NCBI GenBank assembly: GCA_019915135.1
Contig: JAHLMK010000003.1
Span: forward strand, 1,054,001-1,118,000
Source of the DNA: Strobilurus pachycystidiatus
Taxonomy: Eukaryota; Basidiomycota; Agaricomycetes; Agaricales; Physalacriaceae
Reading direction: 5' to 3'
DNA length: 64,000 nt
Of this stretch, positions 1 through 11,676 are shown piece by piece. The notes below the pieces were generated by a model. That model did not search any database and had not been told where the DNA came from. It was given only the letters and a program-made list of their open reading frames with translations. Both the position numbers and the translations under genes were made by a program. Numbering within the stretch: the first letter of the stretch is position 1; each line of letters opens with the position of its first letter.

Positions 1-170
1 CGAATCGTCCCATCTGGGTTTGGATATACAAAGAACGGGTGATCCTTGTTGTTGGTTGCATTCCATTCGATTATCTCGCAGAATGACAGAGAGCCGTCGA
101 CTGGAGGACTTTTCCAGGTGGGACAAGTTTGCTGTGTGGTCCTAAGAGGGAGCTCTGGTAGATAGGCCAT
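1..170 (-). CDS. N-terminus of a probable adenylate-forming (AMP-binding) enzyme, cut by window edge
   Basis: An open frame with no stop runs leftward from an ATG at 170 to the edge of the window (56 codons). It begins MAYLPELPLRTTQQTCP and contains LSFCEIIEWNATNNKDHPFF followed by VYPNPDGTIR. This order (a hydrophobic start, then a short helix with W-x-A, then HPFFVY and a Gly-Thr turn) is what I know from the start of the adenylation domain of basidiomycete adenylate-forming reductases and NRPS-like enzymes, where the substrate pocket and AMP-binding motifs follow downstream. None of the core motifs lies inside the window, so this is inference from the N-terminus only. The ATG at 170 has a purine at -3 and a G at +4. 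It points away from TM1, with which it shares an upstream region. It could instead be another acyl-CoA-synthetase-like protein. Confidence 0.55.
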   Translation of the reverse strand, partial: MAYLPELPLRTTQQTCPTWKSPPVDGSLSFCEIIEWNATNNKDHPFFVYPNPDGTI

Positions 171-1073
171 GACATCTCGGGCTTCAACAATCTCCTTTTC
201 TATCTCATCAGGTCAACCCATCGCAGGAATCCATCCACACAAAGTGCGCCGAGTTTCCCAGCAGGGTGCCGAGAGGTATCAAATATTGCGCGTCAACGTC
301 TGCATGGCCATGCCATGGGTAGATGTAGAGAGCACATGGAACCGTGGACCCACGATTCCTGTGCGAGTATCGATACCATGATCGGCGAAAGAGAAAAGGC
401 AACCGCTTTGTGACAAGGTCATACCACATGTCAAAACAGCCGGCCCGTCACACTACGTACGAGGTAAGTACGTCGCACTTCAGCTTTTACCCCTCATTCA
501 ATCTGAAGCTAAGTACTATTCAATGTGGAGCTATTGCACTCCTCTATCCATTAAACCTTCAGCTTGATGTCGAAATACACATCAATAAGGGTAGTACTGA
601 CCTGGGTGGAACGGTGTAACGAGGCTCCCACCGTCGCTTCTCTCCGCCACCCAGCCACGAGTCCTCGAAGATTTCTCCGACTTTCTGATCCAACATCGCC
701 GAGCAAACATGTCGGCGCTGATTTTTTGCCTGCCGCGGCTCTGTCTAGTTACACATCCAAGGGACTCAATACAACGACCATGCGCAGGTACTGTACATCC
801 GACTGATACGACCTACCGAGCACTGTTCTGGACTGTCCAGACCGTGATGCCATCTCGGTGTGACTGGAGCGCACCAAAAGAATGTATAGACGAATCTCCA
901 CCAATAATCTTCGCTCGAGCTCTCAGTCGTTCCGCCGAAAATTGATCCCCGCGCTGGCATCAGTCTCTTCGTCCACTCAATCAAATGAGACGCCTTTGCC
1001 TTTAAACGGACTCCATCTGGAAGAGCATGTAGAATACAAACCTTCACTAACCTCCCTCACCCTCCCTCACTCT
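171..1073. other. Intergenic region, divergent promoters
   Basis: This 0.9 kb separates the leftward adenylate-forming enzyme and the rightward TM1 gene. I see no convincing coding frame. A perfect tandem duplication of the 10-mer cctccctcac sits at 1051-1070, directly before the TM1 start codon, and is probably part of a pyrimidine-rich leader. Confidence 0.5.
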
Positions 1074-2454
1074 ATGGCGTACGGTGGCGCAATCAGCCTC
1101 ATTGATGTGAGCTTGATATCTGTCTGTATTCAGAGTGTCCTCTACGGCATAGCTGCCGTCCTATTCTTTGTCTCCACCTATCTCCACCTCCAGCGGCACT
1201 CCAAACGATCCACCTCCTGGCTGAAGGCAGCACACGGTCCCTTATGGACCCCAGTATTCATCGGGACCATCTTCTTGTTCATCTGCGTCACTGGCGTCTG
1301 GATTATTCTAGTGATCCGACTCTTCCAAGCGTTTAAACTTCACGACCATGGCAACTCGCCAGAGGCGTTCTATGCGGATCTCGCGCAGCCCACTAATGTC
1401 GTCAAATCCGCCCTTGTTCTCTCAGCTGTTCTCTCCGGAGACGCGATGGTGGTAAGTCTTAAGCGCGACTCTTTATCCGCAGAGCATCTGATACTATCGC
1501 GCACACAGATTTACCGATTGTGGGTCGTGTGGAACTATAACAGAGCAGTCATTGCTTTGCCGTGTCTAACCTTCACTGGACTCATCGGTGGGTCAATTCA
1601 CTGGTTATGCACACTCGTACGCCATTGATCTGACCACGTTGTACCTCCAGTCTGTACTGGGGGTATGGTCAACGAGTTTGCTCATGTAAGAAGCTTCATG
1701 CCGATATGTGTATAAGTAGCGCCCAACAAAGGAACAGTATCGTCTCGGCGTGGATGTATTTGCGTCGGCCGCTGGCCGCTGGATTGTCTCTGACATCGCT
1801 TTCACAATCGGGTACGCAATTTCATATCAAACACATGAGTGTCTCGCACTTACGTTCGATTTAGCACCAACGTTTACAGTACAGGTCATCACCCTCGCGC
1901 TTCTGCTTGAGTCATAAATCTCACTTATAGCCTTCTCCACAGTCATGATTACATATCGTATATGGCGCATCAATCGAATAGTGGCCAAGTACGGTGACGG
2001 TAGAGGAAGGCTCACGGTAAGTGGCTCCATCTCTTTTCTCTGACCGATGGCGTTTGACTTCTTTTCCAGTCAGTCCTAGCGATCATCGTCGAGAGCGCTG
2101 CGGTCTACGCGTAAGCTCCGTGATTGCTGTCTCCTTGTTAATATGCTGAATACTCATATTGACAGTGTCTGGAGTATCGGCTTTCTGGTCATCTACGAGT
2201 CCCACTCTGTGCTTCAGTTCTTTGTGGTTGATACCATTGGACACATCTCGGCCATTTCTGCTCTGCTCATCAACGTCAGAGTAGGGCTGGGATGGGCTCA
2301 GACTGCCACGGATACCACTACGTTGATTTCGACTGTGCGGGACCAGCACGAGCTACGAACTGTACGGGTGAACGTCGTTCAAAACACGAGTTTTCCCAAC
2401 GAGGATGGAGATTCTATTATACCAGATAATCGAAGTGTCAAGCTATCGCAGTGA
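1074..2454 (+). CDS. Multi-pass membrane protein TM1 (agaricomycete family, paralogue of TM2)
   Basis: The gene has many short introns. Exon 1 (1074-1451) encodes two long hydrophobic helices (around SVLYGIAAVLFFVSTYL and FIGTIFLFICVTGVWIILVI) and ends at GDAMVV. The next exon starts at 1509 with IYRLWVVWNYNRAVIALPCL, the Tyr-Arg-x-Trp...Asn motif typical of a large agaricomycete family of seven-pass proteins. Later exons give a further helix near 2170-2240 (IGFLVIYESHSVLQFFVVD), a His/Ile/Asn stretch, and a polar tail ending NRSVKLSQ. The stop is at 2452-2454. The TM2 gene at 11677 matches it exon by exon, down to the tails FPNEDGDSI and YPNEDVESI. I know of no assigned function for the family. 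Receptor-like or transport roles are guesses. The middle introns (about 1590-2140) are only approximately placed. Confidence 0.8.
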
Positions 2455-2673
2455 TAGTTAGTCGAAGATCCATACAGCTTCCTTGTTCACCTTTTACTCG
2501 TGAATCCGAGTCGTCTCTACTCAACTTACATGCTTTGGCGGTATTTACGTAATTCATTTTGACCATTGGGAATCGTCTGCGCCACGATCACGTTTCTATT
2601 CCAAACCATCAACGCTCTTTACCAAACCTTCCATCCACGCTCATTTGCCCGCCATCGCGCCCCTCTCGCCGCC

Positions 2674-3550
2674 ATGAAAGCCTTCAAGGATCTGATGCGC
2701 TCGCAAAGAGGCCGGAAATCCAAGGAAAACAGCTTCGACTCGCACTCGTCCCGCCTGAAATCCAGTTGCAGCTCTTCCCCAGTCATCATCTCGCCCTCGG
2801 CCATCGTCATGCTTTCCACGCCGCGCTTGTCTCCGCTCACAGTGCCTATTCCTTCGCCATCATCCCAGCCATCGGACGCGTTCTGGCATCTGCGTGTCCA
2901 AGCACTCGAGACTGAAAATGAGAGGCTAAAGAAGGAGGCTGCGGTACACGATAAGGACTTCAAGAGGCTGCAGAAGGCGTACAACGACCTGCTTAGGCGC
3001 AAAATGCCTGCGCCGAGTCAGCGGCGGGTCAAGAAGCAGGTAAGCAATGAATGGGTTATCTGTCTCCAGACGACATCTGACGCGTGTTCAGCCCTCCATG
3101 GCTAAGATGGCCGTATACAAAGACCCTCAAGTGAAAGCCTCTCCTTCCTTTGTCTCTCGCATCCCCGTCCGCATCCCTGTCGCTCGTTCAGTCTCCGTCT
3201 CTCTTCCGAACACTTCGTCCAAATTATTCCCGCTCAGACTCGACAAGAACCAGAATACCCCGTCGAGACAATCTACGCCGTCTTCGCTCTCGTTCTCGGC
3301 GCCATGTACTCCAACACCAGTCCCTCGTGCACGCACCAACCAGTCCATGTCATCCATCAAAGTCAGGCCATCAGTCACTTCCCTCAAAGCCCACAAACGA
3401 CCTGCTATCTTATCCCTCGTTGCAATTTCTCCTACCTCAAATGTCCCATCGCCCGCTACGCCCACTGACAAATCGACGCGTCGGGCCGTGCATGAGTCGA
3501 GCTGTACTAAAGGAAAGGAGAACGGATTGCATCGTCCAATGTGGGTCTAG
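2674..3550 (+). CDS. Small serine-rich coiled-coil protein, function unknown
   Basis: The gene has two exons, 2674-3039 and 3092-3550, joined in phase across a 52-base GTAAGC...CAG intron, giving about 273 residues. The start at 2674 is chosen for its gccgccATGA context, although the frame is open further upstream. Residues 1-70 are basic and Ser/Pro-rich. Residues about 76-115 form a short coiled coil (ALETENERLKKEAAVHD and on), then a basic patch. The second half is a low-complexity Ser/Thr/Pro/Arg region with many SP and TP sites, suggesting a phosphorylated, disordered cytoskeletal or nuclear adaptor. I do not recognise a family. It lies just downstream of TM1 in the same direction and converges on the DUF6697-like gene, 130 bases away. 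Confidence 0.65.
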
Positions 3551-3680
3551 GACTCGTATTACATTTGCCCTTTGGAATCATCAATGGTGTTGTACTTCAA
3601 GGTGTGATATGTATTTTATTGTGTGTATTACCTTTGGGAATAGGAGTAACATGGCTACAAGTACAAATTGAGACTAAAGT

Positions 3681-5590
3681 TCAAGCGGGACTCGGATGTG
3701 GCTTGCGCTTGCGAGTCGATCTTCGAACATTGGCTTCGGGTGACGTTCGTGGCCTTGCCAATACAACGATTCTTCGCTTCGGTGGAACCCGTATGGGCTT
3801 CACAGGAAACTTTTCCCCCAACTGGGTCGCAAGAGCGTGGTTGTACCCCGTGCATTCCAGGCGCAGGATGTTGATGTGCTATGTAATGAGCTTTAATTCG
3901 ACGGCAGACGCAAAATGTAGTCTCACCTCTTTGCCGGACATCAGCGCAGTGACGGCGTCCTCGTGCGATATCGGAACGCATTTGCCCTTCTCGATGCGCT
4001 GCACCTCCTTCTTCACGTCCGCCTCTGACATGGGATCCTCTTTTCCGGAGCGCGATACGCGCACACATATCTAGATACACCTTATCGAGGTCCTTCTCGG
4101 CAATGAGCTTACCCCACAGACTCTGGGTCTAAGACACCGCTCTCAGCAGAGTTTCACGCCCGTTCGAATGAACACTCACAAGCCGAGGAAACTCAGCGAA
4201 CTCTTTAACTTTGATTGTACCCACCTTCGCGACAGCACACTCCCCACCATACGTCCACCGCGTCTGATCCTCCATGACGCGCTGCAAAAAGACGTGCCAG
4301 GGCGCCTGGTGAACGATGTCGGTGCGCGAGGTGAAGACTAGGCCAGGAGCACCAGGGCGGTTGACCGCGAGGGGGTAGAGGGAATAACGCGCGAAGACCT
4401 GGACCCAGAGCGGAGTCCTGAAGGAGGGCGGTCATGTTAGTGGTACCACAGCGGAATTGCTTGTTGAGCTCGTCGCGAGAGGCTGCCGCGTCGTAGATGG
4501 CCGGTGGATCAATATGGAAGAAAGAAGAGTTGGCGAGGTGGCGCTTGTAGAACGCCTGGTAGGGGTGTGATCCTGTGTAATCGTTGATAAATACATTGAG
4601 GCAAAGGTAAGAAAAAGCTCACTGTCAGAGTTACAGGGACTTGTTTGGCGCTTGAGTCTTGTACGCCAGTGACGAAGTCTTTCAGGTGCAATTTTGGAGG
4701 TTCGGGCACGGGAAGAGTAGGCGAGGACGCCTCAGACTAGAGTGAGATTTTTTCTTATGCTCCAAAAGCTAGAAGGAAGAGATAATACTTACCTGATCTT
4801 CCTTTGAGTCGCGCTTTCGTTTCTGACCAGCAGTAGGCCTCGGTGAACGGTGCTCTTCTACAAACGGCGCGTCCGGAACCATATCCTCCAGTTCAATCGG
4901 CTCGTCAGAAGAACGTGTTGCATCATCCGGCTTCTCTAGGTCGATCTTGTCTTTCAAGGGAGTACAATGGACCTTGAAATCGACGTCAACGCTATATGGG
5001 TGGAAGCAAAAGCAAAAGCCACCTCATGTCCGCCGTTCCCGTTCCCATCGTCGTCCGCGGTCAAGTCAATGACCTCGTTCGGAGAAATATCAGGTTCATT
5101 CAAGTTCATTGTCGCCTCTATTCTTATCCTGTGGCACGCCACCAGCCAACGGCGTCGATGGCGGTGTTGCTGGCTTATCACGACCATGGCCCGCACGCTC
5201 GGGTGTCTGCTTGAAAGTCATTCAAACCAAAACGGCGCTGCAAGGCAAGCGTACCGCCTACATATGCACTTCAATTCGCGGGCAGGACATGAGAGGAGTG
5301 TGAATGCCCACCCTATTCCGAGTCTCCGTACCCAGCCTCTCCTCCAATTCAACCATCCTCCGCTCCAATTCCACTTTGTCCCTCTTCAGATCCCTATTCT
5401 CCGCGTCCAACAGCAGCAAACGATTCTGCATCGCCGCGTATCGTATTCGCTCTTCGCTCGTGGCAGTGGCATTATCCAGGCGTTCTTGTTGGAGCTGGGC
5501 AAGGTATTCACTTCTATCGGCGGTGATGAGCTCGCACTGCGTTTTTAGGTGCGCGTTTTCCCGTAGCGCGACGTTTAGAGGGGTGGCCAT
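3681..5590 (-). pseudogene. DUF6697-like coiled-coil protein, copy A, apparently frameshifted
   Basis: This is a paralogue of the gene at 7628-9709. The start ATG is at 5590, and the first exon encodes a coiled coil (LKTQCELITADRSEYLAQLQ and on). A Ser/acidic linker with VIDLTADDDG follows (about 4960-5130). The conserved domain then begins with LKDFVTG, SRDELNKQF, and NRPGAPGLVFTSR (aligned with NSAGAPGLMFASR in copy B). It ends with HINILRLECTGYNH and a basic tail before the stop at 3681-3683. Two places need a one-base shift that I cannot explain by an intron. At about 4413, the frame of NMTALLQ must pass to that of TPLWVQVF. At about 4042, in an AAAA run, RIALRK must pass to EDPMSEADVKKE. 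Both read as one extra base. Either the copy is decaying or the assembly carries indels. Splice borders otherwise match copy B. The DUF6697 name comes from memory of the family's GREPT...EEV...GEE...MKCVGYD pattern. Confidence 0.65.
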
Positions 5591-6053
5591 GGTGGTGGTG
5601 AGAGGCCAAGAAGCGTGGCTTCTCAATTGGTGAGTTGCACCACATACTTACTGCCATACTTAGTGACGACTTCACACTCCGGCGCGGGTTCTCATGCTTG
5701 GTCACAAGACGTGGCCACCAAAACGTCGGGAGGTGGCAAAGAGAGACAAGTTGCAGAGGCTGACCCTGAGCTGACCCTGAGTACCCTCGCCGACCTCGCC
5801 GATCAGACTGGCTCTGAAAATCAAGCAACTTGTATTTTCGACCGCTACTGCGACTTAGCTACGACGGTCGCACGACTGTGAACGACCCCCCTGCACGCTT
5901 CGAACATGAACAGGTCCCATCATCATTGATGGCAGGACTTCTTGTCCATAGATCAATTGTGGCTCGCTTTCTTCTGCTTTTGTCTAACTGTGATGGCTGG
6001 GTAATCAAGGATTGTGGCCAGCGCTCGAAATCTTGACTTCTACAGCCACAGCC
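5591..6053. other. Intergenic region, divergent promoters
   Basis: Between the leftward DUF6697-like copy A and the rightward secreted protein. It contains a short perfect repeat of the type ctgaccctgagctgaccctgag near 5761-5782. I see no coding frame that looks real. Confidence 0.45.
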
Positions 6054-7435
6054 ATGCGACCAGCCTATGTCCTCACTCCCTTGCTATGTCTCATTCTTCC
6101 ATCCTTCGCGCCAGCATCCATCTCCAGCAGGCTTGCCAATTTCAGATTGCTCTGGCCGGCGCTTGATCTCTACTCGACGGCCACTCGATTGCCTAAACCA
6201 CCTCCGATCCACATTACATTCACAACGCCCAATCCGTGGAGGACTGTCAACGAGTCGCTTGTCATAGTCTCCGAGAACAGGACCCTCGCGTTCACAAAAG
6301 TTCTCTCAGATACTGCTCGTCACGGTTCAAACATGCTTGATATCATGTCCTCCTCTGGCCTTGTCAGTTATATCTATGGAACCCTTCCGTAAGTCCCTTT
6401 CGTCTGAGATTGGAGCGTCGTTGACACCGCCCCTCAGCCTTACCAATGTCCGAGATTACCTTTTCAAACACGGTAACCGGCATCCTGCTGTGAGGGCATT
6501 GTTAGAGGAATACAAGGTGCTACGCAAATACGAAGGTCCCTTCGAAGGTGGCGACTCCCATCACGATCCCTATACCGCTTTGGAAGCTTTTCCCAATGGC
6601 TGCTGGGGCGGAAACAAGCGCCCCGCGCTAGCGGTATGACTTGCACAGTGGTTCTGCGAATATCTTTTCACTCCATGCTTTAGTATCGACGAGCCATACG
6701 GGGGCTGTCTAAAATGCATTACTTATTTCAGCTTAGCGATAACGCAACAGACTTTTCCACGCGATTTCATCTCACTCGCGCGTTTCGCGAGGCTCAAGCT
6801 GAACTCGACGTCGCTACTCAACAAGTCACCGAAGGTACCCGGAGGTGCTACGGGGACTTTCAACGCTACATCAGGGCGAATATGCTACCAAGAACTAGCG
6901 AGTTCATCAGATTCAGTCAAGATTTGTTCCACGCATTGAATGCGACCCGCGGGACGGTTGATCTCGAATTCCGTGCCCTCCCATGGTATAGACTCCATGT
7001 ATTCTATACATGGGATACCGACGCCGTGGTGCGCGCACATAACACACTTGAAGCTATGTATTCGGTCCTAGAGAGACACATAGCGGATGCCACGACTATA
7101 CACGAAAACTATGAACTAATGGCGCGTTACGCGGCCTGGACAGAGGGGGACTGGCAGGTCAGCTTCACAAGCTTACGGTCTCCTGCTTTCATTGACAACG
7201 GCCACCTACTATTCAGGTGACACAGAAACCCACGTCTCTCAATGATCCTCCAGACCTGGATCGTTTTCAAGCGCTGATCACGGAGCTGGCTGCTACTCAA
7301 GAGCGCCTCCAACAGAAGTGCGGATGGGGTGCGTGGCTTGAAGCACCACATGACTTAGAAACTCGTAAAAAGATGCCCCATCATGCTTCTCCTTCCGTTC
7401 TTGTCGAGCTTGGGAAACTGGGCCTCTGGCCATAG
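6054..7435 (+). CDS. Secreted orphan protein
   Basis: The gene has four exons, 6054-6388, 6438-6633, 6732-7157 and 7217-7435, all with GT-AG borders and consistent phase, giving 391 residues. The start at 6054 opens with a clear signal peptide (MRPAYVLTPLLCLILPSFAPA). The mature protein has a few possible N-glycosylation sites (NES, NRT, NAT), only a few cysteines, and a helical middle part rich in charged residues (REAQAELDVATQQ, ATTIHENYELMARYAAW). There is no transmembrane segment after the signal, and no catalytic motif that I recognise. It lies between the two DUF6697-like genes, so it may belong to the same lineage-specific block. An effector-like or wall-associated role is possible but only a guess from secretion and lack of known homologues. 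Confidence 0.7.
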
Positions 7436-7627
7436 CCAGGTCAGTCACTGTCGGAAATATTATTTTAACGCCTTGTGCACGTGTATGGTTCAATATATCT
7501 AGGCTGATATACGGTATCGAGGTTCTCATGCTCGCGCAAAGCTCGTCATACAACATACAAAGTCAGGTACACTATCCTACAGAAAATCTGATCCACAAGA
7601 AAGCAAGAAATAGATACATATTCAACC

Positions 7628-9709
7628 TCAGTCTTCCTCGAACTCGAGATCATCGTATACGAGCATGCGAGCCTTCCGCGCTCGCCCGGATCGCCTGGTT
7701 GGACCTGGAGAAGCCTCTTGCTCTTCCGAAGATTCTGGATCCGACACCTCCCCTGCCAGAACTTTCTTCACACCGGCGCTCTTCTGTTTCTTCGCCTTTG
7801 GTTCCCCACTAACTTGGCCCCCACCAAGTGCAGCCCTCTGGGCGAACATCTGAGTAGCTTTGGCGACGAATGCGTGATCGTACCCGACGCAGCGCATTTG
7901 CAGGATGTCGATGTGCTATTTGAGGTCAGTCAAGATCTTACAAGACCCCAATAATAAGGATCGGTACCTCTTCGCCCGCACAGAGCGCACGTACGACATC
8001 ATCCGGCGATGCCTGGACACCCTTATGCTCGTCCTTCCTGCTTTTGAAGATGATGGCCGCCTCTTTTTCGACGCGTGCAGGACTAGCATCCAGCCCCAGC
8101 TTCCTCAGCCCAATCCGTACCCGCATCTTGACATACACAGGCTGGCTCTTGCTCTGGCTCCTTGATATCAGACCACCCCAAGCCTTTCGTACCTACCGTC
8201 ATCCCAATCAGTGCAATCCGCCACATACATATCTCAAAGCATACCTCATCGGGAAACCCAGCAAACTGATCCGCCTCAATGTGACCAACCTTTCGCGTCT
8301 TGTAGCACCCACAATACTCCCACCGCGCCTTCTTGTTGATGGTGCGTTTGGAAAAGACATACCACGTTCCCTCCAAGATCTCGTGTCTCGAAGCGAACAT
8401 CAACCCGGGCGCACCGGCGCTGTTGACGACAAGCGGGTTCAGTGGATTCTCTGGCCACACACATTTGATGGGCTCTTTGGTGATGGTGGACGTCTCGGTA
8501 AGGGTGGAGATGAACGTCATCATGCTTCCACCGAAGCTCTTGTTGATCTGGTCTCGGGAGAGGATGAACTGTTTGGTCGTGACGGGATAGTGGGGCACGT
8601 CTTCGAGGTAAAGTTTCATGATCGATTCGTAGGGCTGGCAATCATGAAGATGCAGGCCGTTTTTGATGTTAATACTGCCTACTTACCTCCAGTGGGATCA
8701 GTTGGCCTTTCGTGTCTGTCGGAGCTCTGAATGCTGGGTCTGCTGCCTTGGTGGGCCGATGAGGAAGAGGCGCAGTCGTCGTTTCGATTGTTTCTGGACC
8801 CTGCCTCATATGCGGCTCATCAGCGCGCTTCCTCTTACGAGGACAACTAGCTTGAAGCTCGATATCTCCATCCTCGTCAGAATCTTCGAGACTCGACAAG
8901 TCAGACTCTTCGAGGCTTGACAAGTCAGAGCTATCAGGTGTCTAGAGCCCATCATGAGCTTCTAATGCATTTGAACAATTACAAGAAACGGCTGACTTCA
9001 GCAAGGGTACTATGTCGTGATATTCGAGACGAGGACGACGACGAGGCCTGGGGTACAGAGGAAGAACCATCGACGCAAAGTTTAGAAGGTCCAGCAGTCG
9101 GTGAGACGCCTTCCCCGACTCGGTGCACGATAGGCTGAGTGGAAGGTTCAGAACTTGAATTCGATTTCGACAAAGCCGGTGCTTTTTCCTTGTCATTCAA
9201 TGGCTCTATGACTTTCGAGGACGAAGGCTCCGCTGGAGGCTGAGGCAGAGCAATAAAGGACAATCTTGGAACGACAACCTGCGGTGTAGATCTTGGCTTC
9301 GCAGGTGTCGTAGGAGGTGTTATTGGATTGGCCGCTGTGATACGCGGAGCCTGTTCATGACGATCATTCATCAAAGCGTCCGGAGAAGAGATAGTCGCAT
9401 ACGAATCGCCGTCTCACTGGAGTTGCTGTGGGCGCCTGCGTACGTTATCATCTATGATTCTTTACAATTTCAGGTGAGACTGACCTTTTCAGCCAACGCA
9501 GCATTGAGCTCTTCCCTCAGCTCGTCGTTCAGTCGTTTCAGGTCGTTTTTCTCCGATGCCAAAGCGAGCAGCTGATTGGATATATCCGCATTTTTTATCC
9601 GTTCTTGTTGGAATTGGCTGAGGTATTCATTTCGCTCGGTAATAATCTGTTCCTTGTCCTTCCTTAGACGAGCGTTCTCCAGACGCAGGCGGTCGAGATT
9701 GTCAGCCAT
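7628..9709 (-). CDS. DUF6697-like protein with N-terminal coiled coil, copy B (intact)
   Basis: The start ATG is at 9709. Exon 1 (9709-9485) is a coiled coil, MADNLDRLRLENARLRKDKE and on, followed by a Pro/Ser-rich exon starting at 9350 (APRITAANPITPPTTP). An acidic exon follows with the repeated unit SSLEESDLSSLEDSD and a basic KRKR patch that may be a nuclear signal. The conserved domain starts near 8643 (PYESIMKLYLEDVPHYP), continues through FILSRDQINKSFGG, NSAGAPGLMF, ARWEYCGCYK, and VRIGLRKLG, and ends with ASPDDVVRALCAGEE joined to HIDILQMRCVGYDHAF. This agrees with my memory of the fungal domain DUF6697, whose function is unknown. All six exons join in phase 0. The tail is basic then acidic (RRSGRARKAR...LEFEED) and may bind nucleic acid. 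Expression as a nuclear protein is inference. Confidence 0.75.
8874..8931. repeat. Short direct repeat coding SSLEESDLSSLEDSD
   Basis: Two near-identical units of about 25 bases (tcttcgag.ct.gacaagtcaga) lie head to tail inside the acidic exon of DUF6697-like copy B. They produce a duplicated Ser-Ser-Leu-Glu-(Glu/Asp)-Ser-Asp motif that resembles a casein kinase 2 substrate stretch. Confidence 0.7.
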
Positions 9710-11676
9710 GACGGTGAGAGGAAAGAAGAACGGACCCTGACTTACCCCGCCAATCGACTCGAATTTGAAAACGCAACTTGCACTGCGCGATCGCGACCGC
9801 CACCTGCAGCTTGCCCAGTGCTGGCACCAGCACCATGCTATCGAGCGAGCTGGACTTCTCAGAATACCATATCGCGACAAACCGTTCAGCCCCTACATGG
9901 GCGTCTGTTTATCAACCTTCTCGATCATCAAGATCAGTCAAAATCTTGACAACTCCTGTCTACAGATAGTGGTGACTCTGGCTCTCTTCAGCTTTCGTCT
10001 ATCTATGATGGCATTCCGAGCTCTGTACGCCAACACCACAATGCAACCAATCCACACTCTCATCTACGTACACTCTCGTGCCACGCTGTCATTGTTCATC
10101 CAACCCTCACTGGACTCAGGCTTCCAGACCACCTCCCTCCTTTTTCGTTGACAGCGCACCGGAGACCATCGCAAACGCGCTTCAGGAGGCTTACCAAAGC
10201 TCAAGTCTCTCTTCACCAGTCATAGACGGCGCCCGAGGGTGAAGTCATCATCTATAATGGGACTCTTCTCGCATCGATACATTGATACATGGCAGACTCT
10301 CAATATCAAAACTTGTGCCTTCCATGGTACAGTGCTAACACCAGATATCACAGGCCGGGACACCAGCGCCGCGGGAGCGCATACTGTAGCTGTGTCCCAC
10401 TGAGCCGGATGATTACGAGCGTAGGGTGGGCTACGTAACCTGCGAACTCAACTGAAGGTATGTTTCCTAAGCCTTCCTTACTTGTTTCGCGGCTGCCCAG
10501 TCCCACGCCAACGACTACCGCTTTCAGCTGGCACACATAGCTGTACGCTTCTGGATGATCCTTGGAATCCGGACTGTTCAGGCTGTCATGGACATCAATA
10601 TTCACCTAAGTGTCAAGAGCGCCTCCAGGCTGAGGCTCCAACAGAACTCAACAGTCCGTTATTTGCGGCACCGTTTGGCCTGCAAAATTGTAGATCGATG
10701 TACAGGTTTGCTCCAAGCTTCTCTGCCAGTGCTATGCCATTTGAGGCTCAATTAAATCGGTATATGGTGATGACTTGTTACTAATATTTGTGCGAAAACA
10801 TCAGATTCACTGGCAGTATATGTCTTCCGTGGACTGTTCAATCGCCTTGATATGATTGACTTACATGGAGCTGTCAGCATGTGAGCGGCTCCTTGCAGCT
10901 GTGTCGACTCTCGAGGCATTGAAACCTTTCTCATCAAGAATACGGCCGCGCTTTTACTACTGTCTACATACTTGCAAGGAACTTGTCATCAATGTGAAAA
11001 CCAGTGGAGAAAGACGATGAGCGCAGTCAAATGAGTTGAATTGAAGCTCACTCGTATCAGATGCCGGGGATCAACTGGGGACGATGCATTGTCAATGATG
11101 ATTATCTCGTCGCGACTTTTGGACCCGTGACCGGCCACTGTGGCCCCAAGCTCGGAAGAGTACCCGTTGGCAAGAGCGTGTCCGAGATATTCCCCTGTCT
11201 GTCTGTAACTCGTTCGATGCACGTCAATCAGTTGCCTGGAGTGTGGCCATCTGGGCATCAGTAATCTGGGAGACGGCGATTGCCGGTCCCAAATGCTCAG
11301 GCACCGAACAACTCCCACCAGCTTCTCACCCTTTGTATTTTTCCACCGACTCGAGGCTACGCGACTACTCTGCAGTCTCTACTCGATGCTGCCACTTGGA
11401 GCTAAGCCTACGTTCTCTCGGCTGCGTCATTGCCTATCATCAGTGACCCTTCGTGATACTTGACAAAGTATTAGGCTCCTGGTATACTCCGAGTTACTCG
11501 TCCTCAGTCGGGTCCTGGTTGCCCCTTCGGAAACAACTCGTCAATGTGATGATATGCGATGATCTAGATCCATACGCATTCCACGGCCTGTCGCATGGAG
11601 CAACTTCACATAATCAAGCAGCTGGCTCGGATTATAACTTAATCATTGCCTTACTCTCTCCGTCTTCCGTCTCATC
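9710..11676. other. Long intergenic region without recognised gene
   Basis: About 2 kb between the divergent DUF6697-like copy B and TM2. Short open frames exist on both strands (for example near 9765-10151 and 10989-11318), but none has family motifs, convincing codon pattern or splice structure. I see no clear repeats or transposon ends. It may hold relics of former genes or a non-coding RNA. Nothing can be supported. Confidence 0.4.

Noticed and set aside
1051..1070. Tandem 10-mer as a possible operator
   Set aside because: It lies in a pyrimidine-rich leader and is a simple duplication without symmetry. No factor can be named.
5109..5303. Plus-strand frames opposite DUF6697-like copy A
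   Set aside because: They are antisense shadows of the minus-strand exons, which carry the coiled coil and the acidic linker.
10348..11318. Relic of a third TM1/TM2 gene
   Set aside because: No helix or YRLW motif could be aligned on either strand.
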